This document shows positions 18,554 through 30,746 of a stretch of DNA of 64,000 bases, piece after piece. A model generated the notes under the pieces. That model had not been told where the DNA came from, did no database searches, and saw nothing but the letters and a program-made list of their open reading frames with translations. The stretch comes from Bradyrhizobium sp. G127 (GTDB lineage Bacteria; Pseudomonadota; Alphaproteobacteria; Rhizobiales; Xanthobacteraceae), in NCBI RefSeq assembly GCF_021502575.1, contig NZ_JAKFGN010000003.1:248001-312000 (forward strand), given 5' to 3'. A program made the translations under genes and the position numbers. Each line of letters starts with the position of its first letter. The stretch's first letter is position 1.

Positions 18554-19344
18554 TGGTCCTGGCTCCCGAGATAGGCCTTGATGACGTCGGGATCGGACTG
18601 CACCTGGGCTGGCGTGCCTTCAGCGAGTTTCTTGCCGAAATTGAGCGCGACGACGTGATCGGCGATTTTCATCACGAGGCCCATGTGGTGCTCGACCAGG
18701 AGGACCGTGATGTTGCGTTGATCGCGGATGCGGCAGATGAGATCGCCCAGCACATAGACTTCCTCGTGATTGAGGCCGCCGGCGGGTTCATCGAGCAGCA
18801 GGATCTTGGGTTCGGCGGCCAGCGCACGGCCGAGTTCGACGCGCTTCTGGGTCCCGAAGGGAAGGCCTGCAACCTCGCGATCGGCGACGTCGTGCAGGTC
18901 GAGGTAGTCGAGGATCTCATGCACCTTGGCGTTGAGATTGCGCTCCTGTTCGCGCACCCACGGCAGCTTCAGCGCGTCGCTGACCACGTCGCTCTTGGTG
19001 CGGCAGTGGCCGCCGATGCGGATGTTGTCGCGCACGGTCAGCTTCGGGAACAGCGCGACGTTCTGGAACGTGCGGCCGATGCCGGCTTCGGCGATCTTCG
19101 ACGGCTGGCGGGTGAGAATGCTCTCGCCTTCCATCAGGATCTCGCCCTTGCTCGGCTGATAGAGCCTGCTGAGGCAATTGAAGAGCGTCGTCTTGCCGGC
19201 GCCGTTCGGACCGATCAGGCCCAGAATCTGGCCTTTTTTCATATCGAACGACACGCCGTTCAACGCGATGATGCCGCCGAACACGACGCTGACGTCGCGC
19301 ACCGCGAGCAGGGGCTGCCCCTGCGCCACCTGAGCCCCCGTCAT
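18550..19344 (-). CDS. livG: LivG-type ABC transporter ATP-binding protein
   Basis: A 264-residue ATPase of the LivG subfamily. It has Walker A GPNGAGKTT, EAGIGRTFQNVALFPKLTVRDNI, the LivG-style signature LPFGTQKRVELGRALA, Walker B LLLDEPAGGLNHEEV and LLVEHHMGLVMKIADHV. The ATG at 19344 has AAGGA 8 bp upstream. It lies 60 bp after the iclR stop on the same strand, so it may be read through from iclR as well as from its own promoter. Confidence 0.93.
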   Translation of the reverse strand: MTGAQVAQGQPLLAVRDVSVVFGGIIALNGVSFDMKKGQILGLIGPNGAGKTTLFNCLSRLYQPSKGEILMEGESILTRQPSKIAEAGIGRTFQNVALFPKLTVRDNIRIGGHCRTKSDVVSDALKLPWVREQERNLNAKVHEILDYLDLHDVADREVAGLPFGTQKRVELGRALAAEPKILLLDEPAGGLNHEEVYVLGDLICRIRDQRNITVLLVEHHMGLVMKIADHVVALNFGKKLAEGTPAQVQSDPDVIKAYLGSQDQ

Positions 19345-19359
19345 ACTTCGGTTCCTTTA

Positions 19360-19382
19360 CAGAACTGGCATGCCAGGTTCTG
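19360..19382. promoter_or_regulatory. Inverted repeat between iclR and livG
   Basis: CAGAAC and GTTCTG flank a perfect TGGCATGCCA palindrome (19366-19375). The repeat lies 15 bp upstream of the livG start, near its ribosome site. It could be a second operator or a weak hairpin terminator after iclR. Confidence 0.4.
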
Positions 19383-19404
19383 CCTGAATCCGCACCGACC
19401 GCGG

Positions 19405-20280
19405 CTATCTGATCCCCTCAGCAATACGTGCAACTTTTCCTCCTGGTGATCGTGGTTTCTTGGGGTTTTCTTTGTTTTGCGGCCCGCGTGAGATGCTGCC
19501 GGTGAGTGCGACTTCGATATTCCTTACCATCGCCACGAGGCGAGGTCCAATATCGTTCTTTAATAGAACTTCACTGAATTTGAAAGCCGGGGCGCCGCAA
19601 TTGAAGGCGTAGGGTCCCGTGCCGTCATTCAGTTTCAGCGCCACGCCGACCGCATGGATGTCGTTGTGCCATTCGCCGGCGGACATCGCGAAGCCGTGCT
19701 TGGCGATGCATTCGCCGGAGCGCTCGATGCCGTCGCGCACCTTCGGCCAGTTCGGGCCGACATGTTCCTTGATCTCGCGCATCAGCGTGGCGCGTTCCTC
19801 GTCCGGCAGCGCCCACAGATAGGCGCGTCCCATCGCGGTGGTGGCGATCGGCACCTTGGAGCCGACGTCGAGCAGTACGCCGACGGTGAGTTCGCTGCGG
19901 CTCTGTCCGAAATAGATCATGCTCAGGCGGTCGCGCGCGCCGATCGCAACGGCGCCGCCGGTCTCGCGCATCAACTGATCGCGATACGGATCCGACAGAT
20001 GACGAATGCCCATGTTGGCGAGCGCGGAATAACCGAGCGCCATTGCGGCGGGAGCAAGCTGGTATTTTTCGAAACGCGGCACCGGCGTCAGATAGCCGAG
20101 CTTCGTCAGCGTGTAGGTCAGTCGCGAAATCGTCGGCTTCGGCAGGTTGGTACGCGCCGCAAGCTCCTGGTTTCCGAGAAGGCCGTCACTCGGGCGAAAC
20201 GCGCGCAATACATCGAGCCCTCGCGACAACGCGATAACGAAACTGCGATCCGTCGCGGGTTTCTTGGGCGGGCGTTTCAT
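19405..20280 (-). CDS. IclR-family transcriptional regulator
   Basis: A 291-residue IclR-type regulator. The N-terminal winged helix (about residues 10-70) reads ALSRGLDVLRAF, NQELAARTNLPKPTISRLTYTLTKLGYL. The C-terminal effector domain runs to about 260 with VPIATTAMGRAYLWALPDEER and HAVGVALKLNDGTGPYAFNCGAPAF. A basic tail of about 30 residues follows. The ATG at 20280 is chosen because the far longer frame upstream is only an open frame antisense to the divergent gene. It is divergent from the beta-oxidation operon and upstream of the Liv operon, so it is the natural candidate to control both. An IclR-like palindrome lies between. Confidence 0.9.
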   Translation of the reverse strand: MKRPPKKPATDRSFVIALSRGLDVLRAFRPSDGLLGNQELAARTNLPKPTISRLTYTLTKLGYLTPVPRFEKYQLAPAAMALGYSALANMGIRHLSDPYRDQLMRETGGAVAIGARDRLSMIYFGQSRSELTVGVLLDVGSKVPIATTAMGRAYLWALPDEERATLMREIKEHVGPNWPKVRDGIERSGECIAKHGFAMSAGEWHNDIHAVGVALKLNDGTGPYAFNCGAPAFKFSEVLLKNDIGPRLVAMVRNIEVALTGSISRGPQNKENPKKPRSPGGKVARIAEGIR

Positions 20281-20306
20281 TCGTTCAACCGCATATGTGG
20301 TCTTCG

Positions 20307-20335
20307 TTGACAAGCGACGTGCTTCAAAATATCCC
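20307..20335 (+). promoter_or_regulatory. Candidate promoter of the beta-oxidation operon
   Basis: TTGACA (20307-20312) and TATCCC (20330-20335) are 17 bp apart. Transcription would start near 20342, immediately before the IclR-like palindrome, which would fit repression by roadblock. Confidence 0.4.
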
Positions 20336-20349
20336 TCCGTGTCAAGATG

Positions 20350-20364
20350 TGGAATTAAATTCCG
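20350..20364. promoter_or_regulatory. IclR-like operator palindrome
   Basis: TGGAATTAAATTCCG forms two arms (GGAATT / AATTCC) around one central base and closely resembles the E. coli IclR consensus TGGAAATNATTTCCA. It lies in the 141-bp gap between the divergent IclR-family gene and the hydratase/dehydrogenase gene. Confidence 0.6.
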
Positions 20365-20421
20365 CACTGCGAAATATTGTGCAAAACAAGCCGTCGAAAC
20401 AAGCAGTCCAAGGAGATGTGC

Positions 20422-22509
<2,088 letters not shown>

Positions 22510-22611
22510 ACGTGAAAAGCCGGCAGGGTTTGCAGCTTGCACTCCCTCCCCCTCGCGGGGGAAGGGAGCAAAAGCGGTATTCGCCTCAAGGCAAAAGCTG
22601 ACAGGATGTCG

Positions 22612-24297
22612 ATGACCCATCCCGGCGAGCAATACTATCCGGAGGGCGTCCGCTGGGATTCACCGATCCCGCGCGGCACGCTGCCGGATTTATTGTCGCA
22701 GGCGGCCAAGGATTTCGGCGCGCGACCGGCCATCGAGTTTCGCGACCGGTCGATCAGTTTCTCCCAGCTGCAGGATATGGTCGATGTCGCCGCAAGCGCG
22801 TTTCTCCGCGCCGGCTACGGCAAGGGATCGTCGATCGCTCTTTTTCTGGGAAACTCGCCGGACCATCCGGTGAATTTCTTCGGCGCGCTGAAAGCCGGCG
22901 CGCGCGTGGTACATCTCAGCCCGCTCGACGGCGAGATCGCGCTCACCCACAAACTGAAGGACAGCGGCGCGCGGGTGCTCGTCACCAGTAACCTGGTGAC
23001 GCTGTTGCCGACCGCGCTGAAATTCTTCGAGCAGGGACTGATCGATCGTCTGATCGTTTGCGAGGACCAGACCTGGGGCGACGTCGGCAATCCGCACGCC
23101 GCGATCCCGTCCAATCCCGCCATTGTCACCTTCAAGGATTTTGTCAAAGACGCGCAGCCGCCGGCCGCATGGCCCGCGATCAGCGCCGATGACATCGCGG
23201 TGCTGCAATATACCGGCGGCACCACCGGCTTGCCCAAGGGCGCGATGCTGACCCACGGCAATCTCACCTCGGCCGTCTCCATCTATGACGTGTGGAGCGC
23301 GAAGCAGAAAGCCGAGCGCAGCACCGTCGAGCGCGTCATCCTGGTGCTGCCGCTGTTTCACATCTACGCGCTGACCGTCGTGCTGCTGCGCTCGCTGAAG
23401 AACGGCGACCTGATCTCGCTGCATCAGCGCTTCGACGTCGAGGCGGTGATGCGCGACATCGAGATCAAGCGCGCGACCTACTTCCCCGGCGTGCCGACCA
23501 TGTGGATCGCCATCGCCAGTTTGCCCGATCTCGACAAGCGTGACCTGTCGTCGCTGGCCGCCGCGGGTTCCGGCGGTGCGCCGCTGCCGGTTGAGGTGGC
23601 GAAAATCTTCCAGAGCAAGACCGGCCTCGCGCTGAAAAGCGGCTGGGGCATGACTGAAACCTGCTCGCCCGGCACCGGTCATCCGCCGGAAGGTCCGGAG
23701 AAGCCGGGCTCGATCGGCCTGATGCTGCCGGGCATCGAAATGGATGTGGTGTCGCTGGACGATCCGAAGCAGGTGCTGCCCGTGGGCGAGGCCGGCGAAA
23801 TCCGCGTCCGCGGTCCCAACGTCACCCAAGGCTACTGGAACCGCGAGAAGGAAACCGCCGAGGCGTTCGTCGGCGACCGTTTCCTCACAGGCGACATCGG
23901 CTATATGGACAGCGACGGCTATTTCTATCTGGTCGATCGCAAGAAGGACATGATCATCTCCGGCGGCTTCAACGTCTATCCGCAGATGATCGAGCAGGCG
24001 ATTTACATGCATCCCGCCGTACAGGAAGTCATCGTGATCGGCATTCCCGACGATTATCGCGGCGAAGCGGCGAAAGCCTTCGTGACGCTGCGCGCGGGCG
24101 CCGCGCCTTTCACGATCGAGGACCTGCGCGCGTTTCTCGCCGGCAAGGTCGGCAAGCACGAACTGCCGGTCGCGGTGGAATTTCTCAAGGAACTGCCGCG
24201 CACCAGCGTCGGAAAACTCTCGCGCCACGAACTACGCAACCAGCAACGCCAATACATTCAACAACAACCCAAACTTGCAACAGGAGGTCGCTCATGA
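22612..24297 (+). CDS. pimA: Medium/long-chain acyl-CoA ligase (AMP-forming)
   Basis: About 561 residues of an ANL-superfamily ligase. Motifs in order: the P-loop [34 protein letters not shown] (motif with the adenylate-binding Thr-Glu), [35 protein letters not shown] and the C-terminal catalytic-Lys region [14 protein letters not shown]. It activates carboxylic acids to CoA thioesters with ATP. The start may be ATG 22612 (AGGA 5 bp upstream) or ATG 22606. It is second in the operon, as pimA is in R. palustris, whose ligase acts on C7-C14 dicarboxylic and fatty acids. Its stop overlaps the thiolase start. Confidence 0.85.
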   Translation: MTHPGEQYYPEGVRWDSPIPRGTLPDLLSQAAKDFGARPAIEFRDRSISFSQLQDMVDVAASAFLRAGYGKGSSIALFLGNSPDHPVNFFGALKAGARVVHLSPLDGEIALTHKLKDSGARVLVTSNLVTLLPTALKFFEQGLIDRLIVCEDQTWGDVGNPHAAIPSNPAIVTFKDFVKDAQPPAAWPAISADDIAVLQYTGGTTGLPKGAMLTHGNLTSAVSIYDVWSAKQKAERSTVERVILVLPLFHIYALTVVLLRSLKNGDLISLHQRFDVEAVMRDIEIKRATYFPGVPTMWIAIASLPDLDKRDLSSLAAAGSGGAPLPVEVAKIFQSKTGLALKSGWGMTETCSPGTGHPPEGPEKPGSIGLMLPGIEMDVVSLDDPKQVLPVGEAGEIRVRGPNVTQGYWNREKETAEAFVGDRFLTGDIGYMDSDGYFYLVDRKKDMIISGGFNVYPQMIEQAIYMHPAVQEVIVIGIPDDYRGEAAKAFVTLRAGAAPFTIEDLRAFLAGKVGKHELPVAVEFLKELPRTSVGKLSRHELRNQQRQYIQQQPKLATGGRS

Positions 24298-25478
24298 CCG
24301 AAGCCGTTATCGTTTCCACTGCCCGCACCCCGATCGGCAAGGCCTATCGCGGCGCCTTTAACAACACCGAGGGCGCGACGCTGCTCGGCCACGCCATCGA
24401 GCATGCGGTGAAGCGCGCCGGCATCGACGGCGCAGAGATCGAGGACGTGGTGATGGGCGCCGCCATGCAGCAGGGCACCACCGGCGGCAACATCGCGCGC
24501 AAGGCCGCGCTGCGCGCCGGTCTTCCGGTGTCGGTGGCCGGCACCACCATCGACCGCCAGTGCTCGTCTGGCCTGCAGGCGATCGCGCTTGCGGCGCGCT
24601 CGATCATGTATGACGGCGTCGAGGTGGCGGTGGCCGGCGGCGGTGAATCGATCAGCCTTGTGCAGAACGATCACATCAACAAGTTTCACGCCGTCGATCC
24701 GGAACTCGTCGCGATCAAGGGCGACGTCTATATGTCGATGCTGAACACCGCCGAAGTGGTGGCGAAGCGCTACGGCATCTCGCGCGAGAAGCAGGATGAG
24801 TTCGGCCTGGAAAGCCAGCGCCGCACGGCGTCGGCCTTGCAGGGAGGACGTTTCAAGGAGGAGATCGCGCCGATGACCACCAAGATGGCGGTGGTCGACA
24901 AGAACACCAAGGAAGTGTCCTACAAGGACATCACGATCTCGCAGGACGAAGGTCCGCGCCCCGAGACTACGGCGGAAGGGCTTGCGAGCCTCAAGCCCGT
25001 GATCGAGGGCGGCTGCATCACCGCCGGCAACGCCAGCCAGTTGTCCGACGGCGCCAGCGCCCAGGTCGTGATGAGTGACAAGCTTGCGGCCAAGAAGGGT
25101 CTCAAGCCGCTCGGCATCTTCCGCGGCTTCGTCGCCGCGGGCTGCGAGCCGGACGAAATGGGCATCGGCCCCGTGTTCGCGATTCCGCGCCTGCTGAAGC
25201 GTCATGGCCTCAAGATCGAGGACATCGACATCTGGGAACTGAACGAAGCCTTCGCCGTGCAGGCGCTTTACTGCCGCGACAAGCTCGGCATCGATCCGGA
25301 AAAGCTCAACGTCAACGGCGGTGCGATTTCGGTCGGCCATCCGTACGGCATGACCGGTTCGCGTCTCGCTGGCCACGTGCTGGTCGAAGGCCGCCGCCGC
25401 AAGGCGAAGTACGGCGTGGTGACTATGTGCGTTGGCGGCGGCATGGGTGCGGCCGGCCTGTTCGAAATCCTTCAGTAA
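24294..25478 (+). CDS. pimB: Acetyl-CoA acyltransferase (thiolase)
   Basis: A 394-residue thiolase, the usual length. The nucleophilic Cys is C90 in [11 protein letters not shown]. The C terminus has [35 protein letters not shown] and the second catalytic Cys in [10 protein letters not shown]. It cleaves 3-ketoacyl-CoA with CoA to release acetyl-CoA. The start overlaps the ligase stop (ATGA), with AGGAGG just upstream, showing coupling. Its position after the ligase matches pimB. A biosynthetic acetyl-CoA acetyltransferase is less likely in this context. Confidence 0.9.
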   Translation: MTEAVIVSTARTPIGKAYRGAFNNTEGATLLGHAIEHAVKRAGIDGAEIEDVVMGAAMQQGTTGGNIARKAALRAGLPVSVAGTTIDRQCSSGLQAIALAARSIMYDGVEVAVAGGGESISLVQNDHINKFHAVDPELVAIKGDVYMSMLNTAEVVAKRYGISREKQDEFGLESQRRTASALQGGRFKEEIAPMTTKMAVVDKNTKEVSYKDITISQDEGPRPETTAEGLASLKPVIEGGCITAGNASQLSDGASAQVVMSDKLAAKKGLKPLGIFRGFVAAGCEPDEMGIGPVFAIPRLLKRHGLKIEDIDIWELNEAFAVQALYCRDKLGIDPEKLNVNGGAISVGHPYGMTGSRLAGHVLVEGRRRKAKYGVVTMCVGGGMGAAGLFEILQ

Positions 25479-25494
25479 TTTTCTGAATAGCTTC

Positions 25495-25519
25495 ACCTCC
25501 CCTGAAAAAAGGGGAGGTG
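25495..25519 (+). repeat. Short hairpin between thiolase and acyl-CoA dehydrogenase genes
   Basis: CCTCCCCT and AGGGGAGG flank an A-rich loop. It lacks a U run and lies inside the operon, so it looks like one of the short G+C hairpins scattered in this genome rather than a terminator. Confidence 0.45.
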
Positions 25520-25549
25520 GGTAAAAACAAATCGCCCAAGGAGGATCCC

Positions 25550-26737
25550 ATGGATCTGAGTTTCAGCAAGGAAGAACTCGCGTTTCGCGACGAGGTGCGG
25601 ACCTTCTTCAAGGAGAGTCTCCCCGCCGACATCCGCAAGAAGCTGGTGGAAGGCCGCCATACCAGCAAGGAAGACATGGTCACCTGGCAGCGCATCCTGA
25701 ACAAGAAGGGATGGGCGGTGCCGCACTGGCCGAAGGAATACGGCGGCACCGGCTGGACCCCGGTGCAGCAGTACATCTTCCTCGAAGAGCTGCAGGCCAC
25801 CCCGGCGCCGTCGCCGCTTCCGTTCGGCGTCAACATGGTCGGCCCCGTGATCTACACCTTCGGCAACGAGGCGCAGAAGAAGCACTATCTGCCGCGCATC
25901 GCCAATCTTGACGACTGGTGGTGCCAGGGCTTCTCCGAACCCGGCGCCGGTTCCGACCTCGCCTCGCTGAAGACCACCGCGAAGCGCAAGGGCGACGTCT
26001 ACGTCATCAACGGCCAGAAGACCTGGACCACGCTGGCGCAATACGCCGACTGGATCTTCTGTCTCTGCCGCACAGATCCGGACGCGAAGAAGCAGTCGGG
26101 CATTTCCTTCATCCTGTTCGACATGAAGTCGCGCGGCGTCACCGTGCGTCCGATCCAGACCATCGACGGCGGCCGCGAAGTCAACGAGGTGTTCTTCGAT
26201 GACGTCGAGGTGCCGGTAGAAAATCTCGTCGGCGAGGAGAACAAGGGTTGGGACTACGCCAAGTTCCTGCTCGGCAACGAGCGCACCAACATCGCCCGCG
26301 TCGGCATGTCGAAGGAGCGCATCCGCCGCATCCGCGATCTTGCTTCCAAGGTCGAACAGGACGGCAAGCCGCTGATCGAGGATTCCCGTTTCCGCGAGAA
26401 GCTCGCGGCGACCGAGATCGAACTCAAGGCGCTTGAACTCACCCAGATGCGCGTCGTCGCCAACGAGCACAAGAACGGCAAGGGCAAGCCGGACCCGGCT
26501 TCCTCAATCCTCAAGATCAAGGGCTCCGAGATCCAGCAGACCATCACCGAACTGCTGCTCGAGATCACCGGACCGTTCGCGCTGCCGTATGCGTCGGAAG
26601 ACGAAAAGAGCAACGAGGAAGCAAGCTGGGCGACCACCGTCGCGCCGGGGTACTTCAACTATCGCAAGGTCTCCATCTACGGAGGCTCGAACGAGATTCA
26701 GCGCAACATCATCACCAAGGCGGTTCTTGGGTTGTAA
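25550..26737 (+). CDS. pimC: Acyl-CoA dehydrogenase (large subunit type)
   Basis: A 395-residue FAD-dependent acyl-CoA dehydrogenase. Family blocks are WPKEYGGTGWTPVQQYIFLEE, GFSEPGAGSDLASLKTTA, WTTLAQYADWIFCLCRT and the C-terminal YGGSNEIQRNIITKAVLGL. It oxidises acyl-CoA to trans-2-enoyl-CoA, passing electrons to ETF. The ATG at 25550 has AAGGAGG 6 bp upstream. The YGGS sequence lacks the Glu of the YEG motif used as base in medium-chain enzymes, so the base must lie elsewhere. It is paired with a second, shorter dehydrogenase, as pimC and pimD are. Confidence 0.88.
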   Translation: MDLSFSKEELAFRDEVRTFFKESLPADIRKKLVEGRHTSKEDMVTWQRILNKKGWAVPHWPKEYGGTGWTPVQQYIFLEELQATPAPSPLPFGVNMVGPVIYTFGNEAQKKHYLPRIANLDDWWCQGFSEPGAGSDLASLKTTAKRKGDVYVINGQKTWTTLAQYADWIFCLCRTDPDAKKQSGISFILFDMKSRGVTVRPIQTIDGGREVNEVFFDDVEVPVENLVGEENKGWDYAKFLLGNERTNIARVGMSKERIRRIRDLASKVEQDGKPLIEDSRFREKLAATEIELKALELTQMRVVANEHKNGKGKPDPASSILKIKGSEIQQTITELLLEITGPFALPYASEDEKSNEEASWATTVAPGYFNYRKVSIYGGSNEIQRNIITKAVLGL

Positions 26738-26790
26738 GTCTCTTCCCTCTTCCCGCGCCTGCGGGGAGAGGGGCATCACCCGCGTCTTCC

Positions 26791-26872
26791 CGCCATTGCG
26801 AGCGAAGCGAAGCAGTCCAGAGCGCCGAATGGGAAACTGGATGGCTTCGTCGCTTCGCTCCTCGCAACGGCG
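26791..26872. repeat. REP-like palindromic repeat, copy B
   Basis: Left arm CGCCATTGCGAGCGAAGC...CAGTCCA (26791-26819) and right arm TGGATGGCTTCG...CGCAACGGCG (26838-26872) are a diverged copy of the repeat at 10145 and 50321. It sits inside the beta-oxidation operon, between the two dehydrogenase genes, after a TTCCCGC...GCGGGGAG hairpin at about 26750-26770. Confidence 0.7.
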
Positions 26873-26898
26873 ATTTTGATATATCCGGAGAGAGTAAA

Positions 26899-28041
26899 AT
26901 GGATTTTGATTTGTCCGAGGAGCAGCGGCTCCTGAAAGACAGCGTCGACGGCCTGCTGGCCGATTCCTACGATTTCGATCAGCGCAAGAAGTACGCGGCG
27001 GAAAAGGGCGGCTGGAGCAAGACCGTCTGGAACAAGCTGGCGGAGCAGGGCCTGCTCGGTCTGCCGTTCCCGGAAGCCGACGGCGGCTTCGGCGCGGGCG
27101 GGGTGGAAACCGCGATCGTGATGGAGGCGCTGGGCAAGGCGCTCGTCATCGAGCCCTATCTGTCGACCGTCATTCTCGGTGGCGGATTCCTGCGCCACGG
27201 CGGCTCGGCCGCGCAGAAGGCCGCGCATGTTCCGTCGATCATCGACGGCAGCAAGACGCTGGCCTTCGCGCAGCTTGAAAAGAACTCGCGCTACAATCTC
27301 GCGGACGTGACCACCACCGCCAAGAAGAAGGGCGGTGGCTGGGTCATCGACGGCGAGAAGTTCGTGGTGCTGCACGGCGAGACCGCCGATACCCTGATCG
27401 TGACCGCGCGCACCAAGGGCGGCCAGCGCGATCGCAACGGCATCGGTGTGTTCCTCGTGCCGGCGAACGCCAAGGGCGTCACCGTCAAGGGCTACGCAAC
27501 CCAGGACGGCATGCGCGCCGCGGACATCCGGTTCGAGAGCGTCGAGGTCGGCGCGGACGCCGTCATCGGCGATGCCGAGAACGGCCTGCCGCTGGTCGAG
27601 CGCGTGGTGGATGAAGCGCGCGTCGCGATGTGCGCCGAGGCTGTCGGTGCAATGGACGAGTCGCTGAAGTCGACGGTGGAGTATCTCAAGACCCGCAAGC
27701 AGTTCGGCGTCACCATCGGCAACTTTCAGACCTTGCAGCACCGTGCTGCGGACATGTTCGTGGCGCTGGAGCAGGCGCGCAGCATGTCGATTTTCGCCAC
27801 TATGGCGTCCGATTTCGAGGACGCCGCCGAGCGCGCCAAGGCGGTCGCGGCGGCGAAGGTGCAGATCGGCAAGTCGCTGAAGTTCGTTGGCCAGCAGTCG
27901 ATCCAGCTTCACGGCGGCGTCGGCATGACCATGGAGCTCAAGATCGGCCACTACTTCAAGCGGCTGACCATGATCGAGAGCACCTTCGGCGACACCGACT
28001 ATCACCTGCGCCGCGTCAGCGAGGCTGGCAATCTGGTGTGA
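26899..28041 (+). CDS. pimD: Acyl-CoA dehydrogenase (small subunit type)
   Basis: A 380-residue acyl-CoA dehydrogenase, more divergent than its neighbour. It begins MDFDLSEEQRLLKDSVDGLL and contains LPFPEADGGFGAGGVETAIV, an altered central region (FAQLEKNSRYNLADVTTTAKK instead of a clear TEPGAGSD motif), and QSIQLHGGVGMTMELKIGHY near the end. The weak FAD/substrate motif and tandem position with a canonical partner suggest a heteromeric enzyme, as inferred for PimC/PimD. GGAGAG lies about 8 bp before the ATG. Confidence 0.85.
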   Translation: MDFDLSEEQRLLKDSVDGLLADSYDFDQRKKYAAEKGGWSKTVWNKLAEQGLLGLPFPEADGGFGAGGVETAIVMEALGKALVIEPYLSTVILGGGFLRHGGSAAQKAAHVPSIIDGSKTLAFAQLEKNSRYNLADVTTTAKKKGGGWVIDGEKFVVLHGETADTLIVTARTKGGQRDRNGIGVFLVPANAKGVTVKGYATQDGMRAADIRFESVEVGADAVIGDAENGLPLVERVVDEARVAMCAEAVGAMDESLKSTVEYLKTRKQFGVTIGNFQTLQHRAADMFVALEQARSMSIFATMASDFEDAAERAKAVAAAKVQIGKSLKFVGQQSIQLHGGVGMTMELKIGHYFKRLTMIESTFGDTDYHLRRVSEAGNLV

Positions 28042-28043
28042 CT

Positions 28044-28171
28044 GGTCGTCCCGGCAACCGTAGCGCAAGCCGGGACCCATCACCCCTGTCGGAGATTTGA
28101 AAAACGGTCTTCCATGTCGTTCCAACAGAGCGATCTGGGATGATGGGTCCCGGCGTTCGCCGGGACGACCA
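28044..28171. repeat. Compound palindrome (GGTCGTCCCGG...CCGGGACGACC type)
   Basis: The left block GGTCGTCCCGG...CCGGGACCCATCA (28044-28083) recurs inverted as TGATGGGTCCCGGCG...CCGGGACGACC (28141-28170), and each half also folds on itself. It is a repeat type common between genes of this bacterial group and here separates pimD from the SDR gene. Confidence 0.65.
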
Positions 28172-28188
28172 AGTTAGCGATCTGGACG

Positions 28189-28971
28189 ATGCAGACCATG
28201 ACGAACAATCCCTTCGATCTCACCGGCAAGGTCGCCGTCGTCACCGGATCGAGTCGCGGCATCGGCCGCGCCTCGGCGGAACTGTTGGCGCGGATGGGCG
28301 CGAAGGTCGTCGTCTCCAGCCGCAAGGCGGACGCCTGTCAGGAAGTCGCCGACGGCATCCGCGACGAAGGTGGTGACGCCCATGTCATCGCCTGCAACAT
28401 CAGTCGCCGCGACGAGGTCGAGGCGCTGGTCAGCGGCACCGTCAAACACTACGGCAAGATCGACATTCTGGTCTGCAACGCGGCGGTGAATCCCTATTAC
28501 GGCCCGCTGCTCGACATCACGGACGAGGCCTTCGACAAGATCATGGGCGCCAACGTCAAGAGCAACATCTGGCTCTGCGGTCTGGCGATGCCGAAGATGG
28601 CCGAGCGCGGCGGCGGCTCTGTTGTCATCATTTCTTCGATTGGAGGTCTGCGCGGCTCGACTGTGATCGGCGCCTACGGCATCTCCAAGGCCGCGGACTT
28701 CTCTCTGTGCCGCAGCTTGGCGGGGGAGTGGGGGCCGAAGAATGTGAGGGTCAACTGCATCGCACCGGGTCTGGTCAAGACCGATTTCGCGCGCGCGCTG
28801 TGGGAAGACGAAGCCCTGCTGGCGCGCCGCACCGCGACCACGCCGCTGCGCCGCATCGGCGAGCCGCACGAGATTGCCGGCGCCGTGGTCTATCTCGCTT
28901 CCGATGCGTCGACCTTCATGACCGGTCAGACCATCGTCATCGACGGCGGCGTCACGACGGCGGCGGTATAG
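28189..28971 (+). CDS. Short-chain dehydrogenase/reductase (SDR)
   Basis: A 260-residue classical SDR. It has the cofactor motif VTGSSRGIGRASAEL, NAAVNPYYGPLLD, VVIISSIGG with the catalytic Ser region, and YGISKAA with the catalytic Tyr and Lys. It ends TFMTGQTIVIDGGVTTA. The SSR stretch after the glycine motif favours NADP(H). It is last in the beta-oxidation string, the position of pimE, though I cannot confirm that PimE is this family. It may reduce or oxidise a hydroxyacyl intermediate. An in-frame ATG at 28198 is an alternative start. Confidence 0.85.
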   Translation: MQTMTNNPFDLTGKVAVVTGSSRGIGRASAELLARMGAKVVVSSRKADACQEVADGIRDEGGDAHVIACNISRRDEVEALVSGTVKHYGKIDILVCNAAVNPYYGPLLDITDEAFDKIMGANVKSNIWLCGLAMPKMAERGGGSVVIISSIGGLRGSTVIGAYGISKAADFSLCRSLAGEWGPKNVRVNCIAPGLVKTDFARALWEDEALLARRTATTPLRRIGEPHEIAGAVVYLASDASTFMTGQTIVIDGGVTTAAV

Positions 28972-29087
28972 CCTCTCTCCCTGGATGACGGCGCTTCATT
29001 CGGCCGGTCATATTGACGCGCGTGCCGCGATCCGCTTGGTTTGCCGCAACAACACTGCGAACAAATCAGGCATCCGGGAAGAACGTC

Positions 29088-30596
<1,509 letters not shown>

Positions 30597-30746
30597 GCGG
30601 AAAATCCAACAGCGGTTGAAGCGATTTATCCCGGTCGCGGTTGTGTCTTTTTAACGGCTTTGACCCAAAAGTTCCAGCGCCGCGAATCGCGGCGTGTCCT
30701 TGTCTGCCAGGAAAGTTCAGACAGACATTTTCAGGGAGCCGTCCTC

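Noticed and set aside
22540..22575. CTCCCTCCCCCTCGCGGGGGAAGGGAG hairpin between pimF and pimA as a terminator
   Set aside because: There is no U run, and pimA follows closely in the same pathway. It looks like one of the scattered G+C palindromes, so it is not listed as a terminator.
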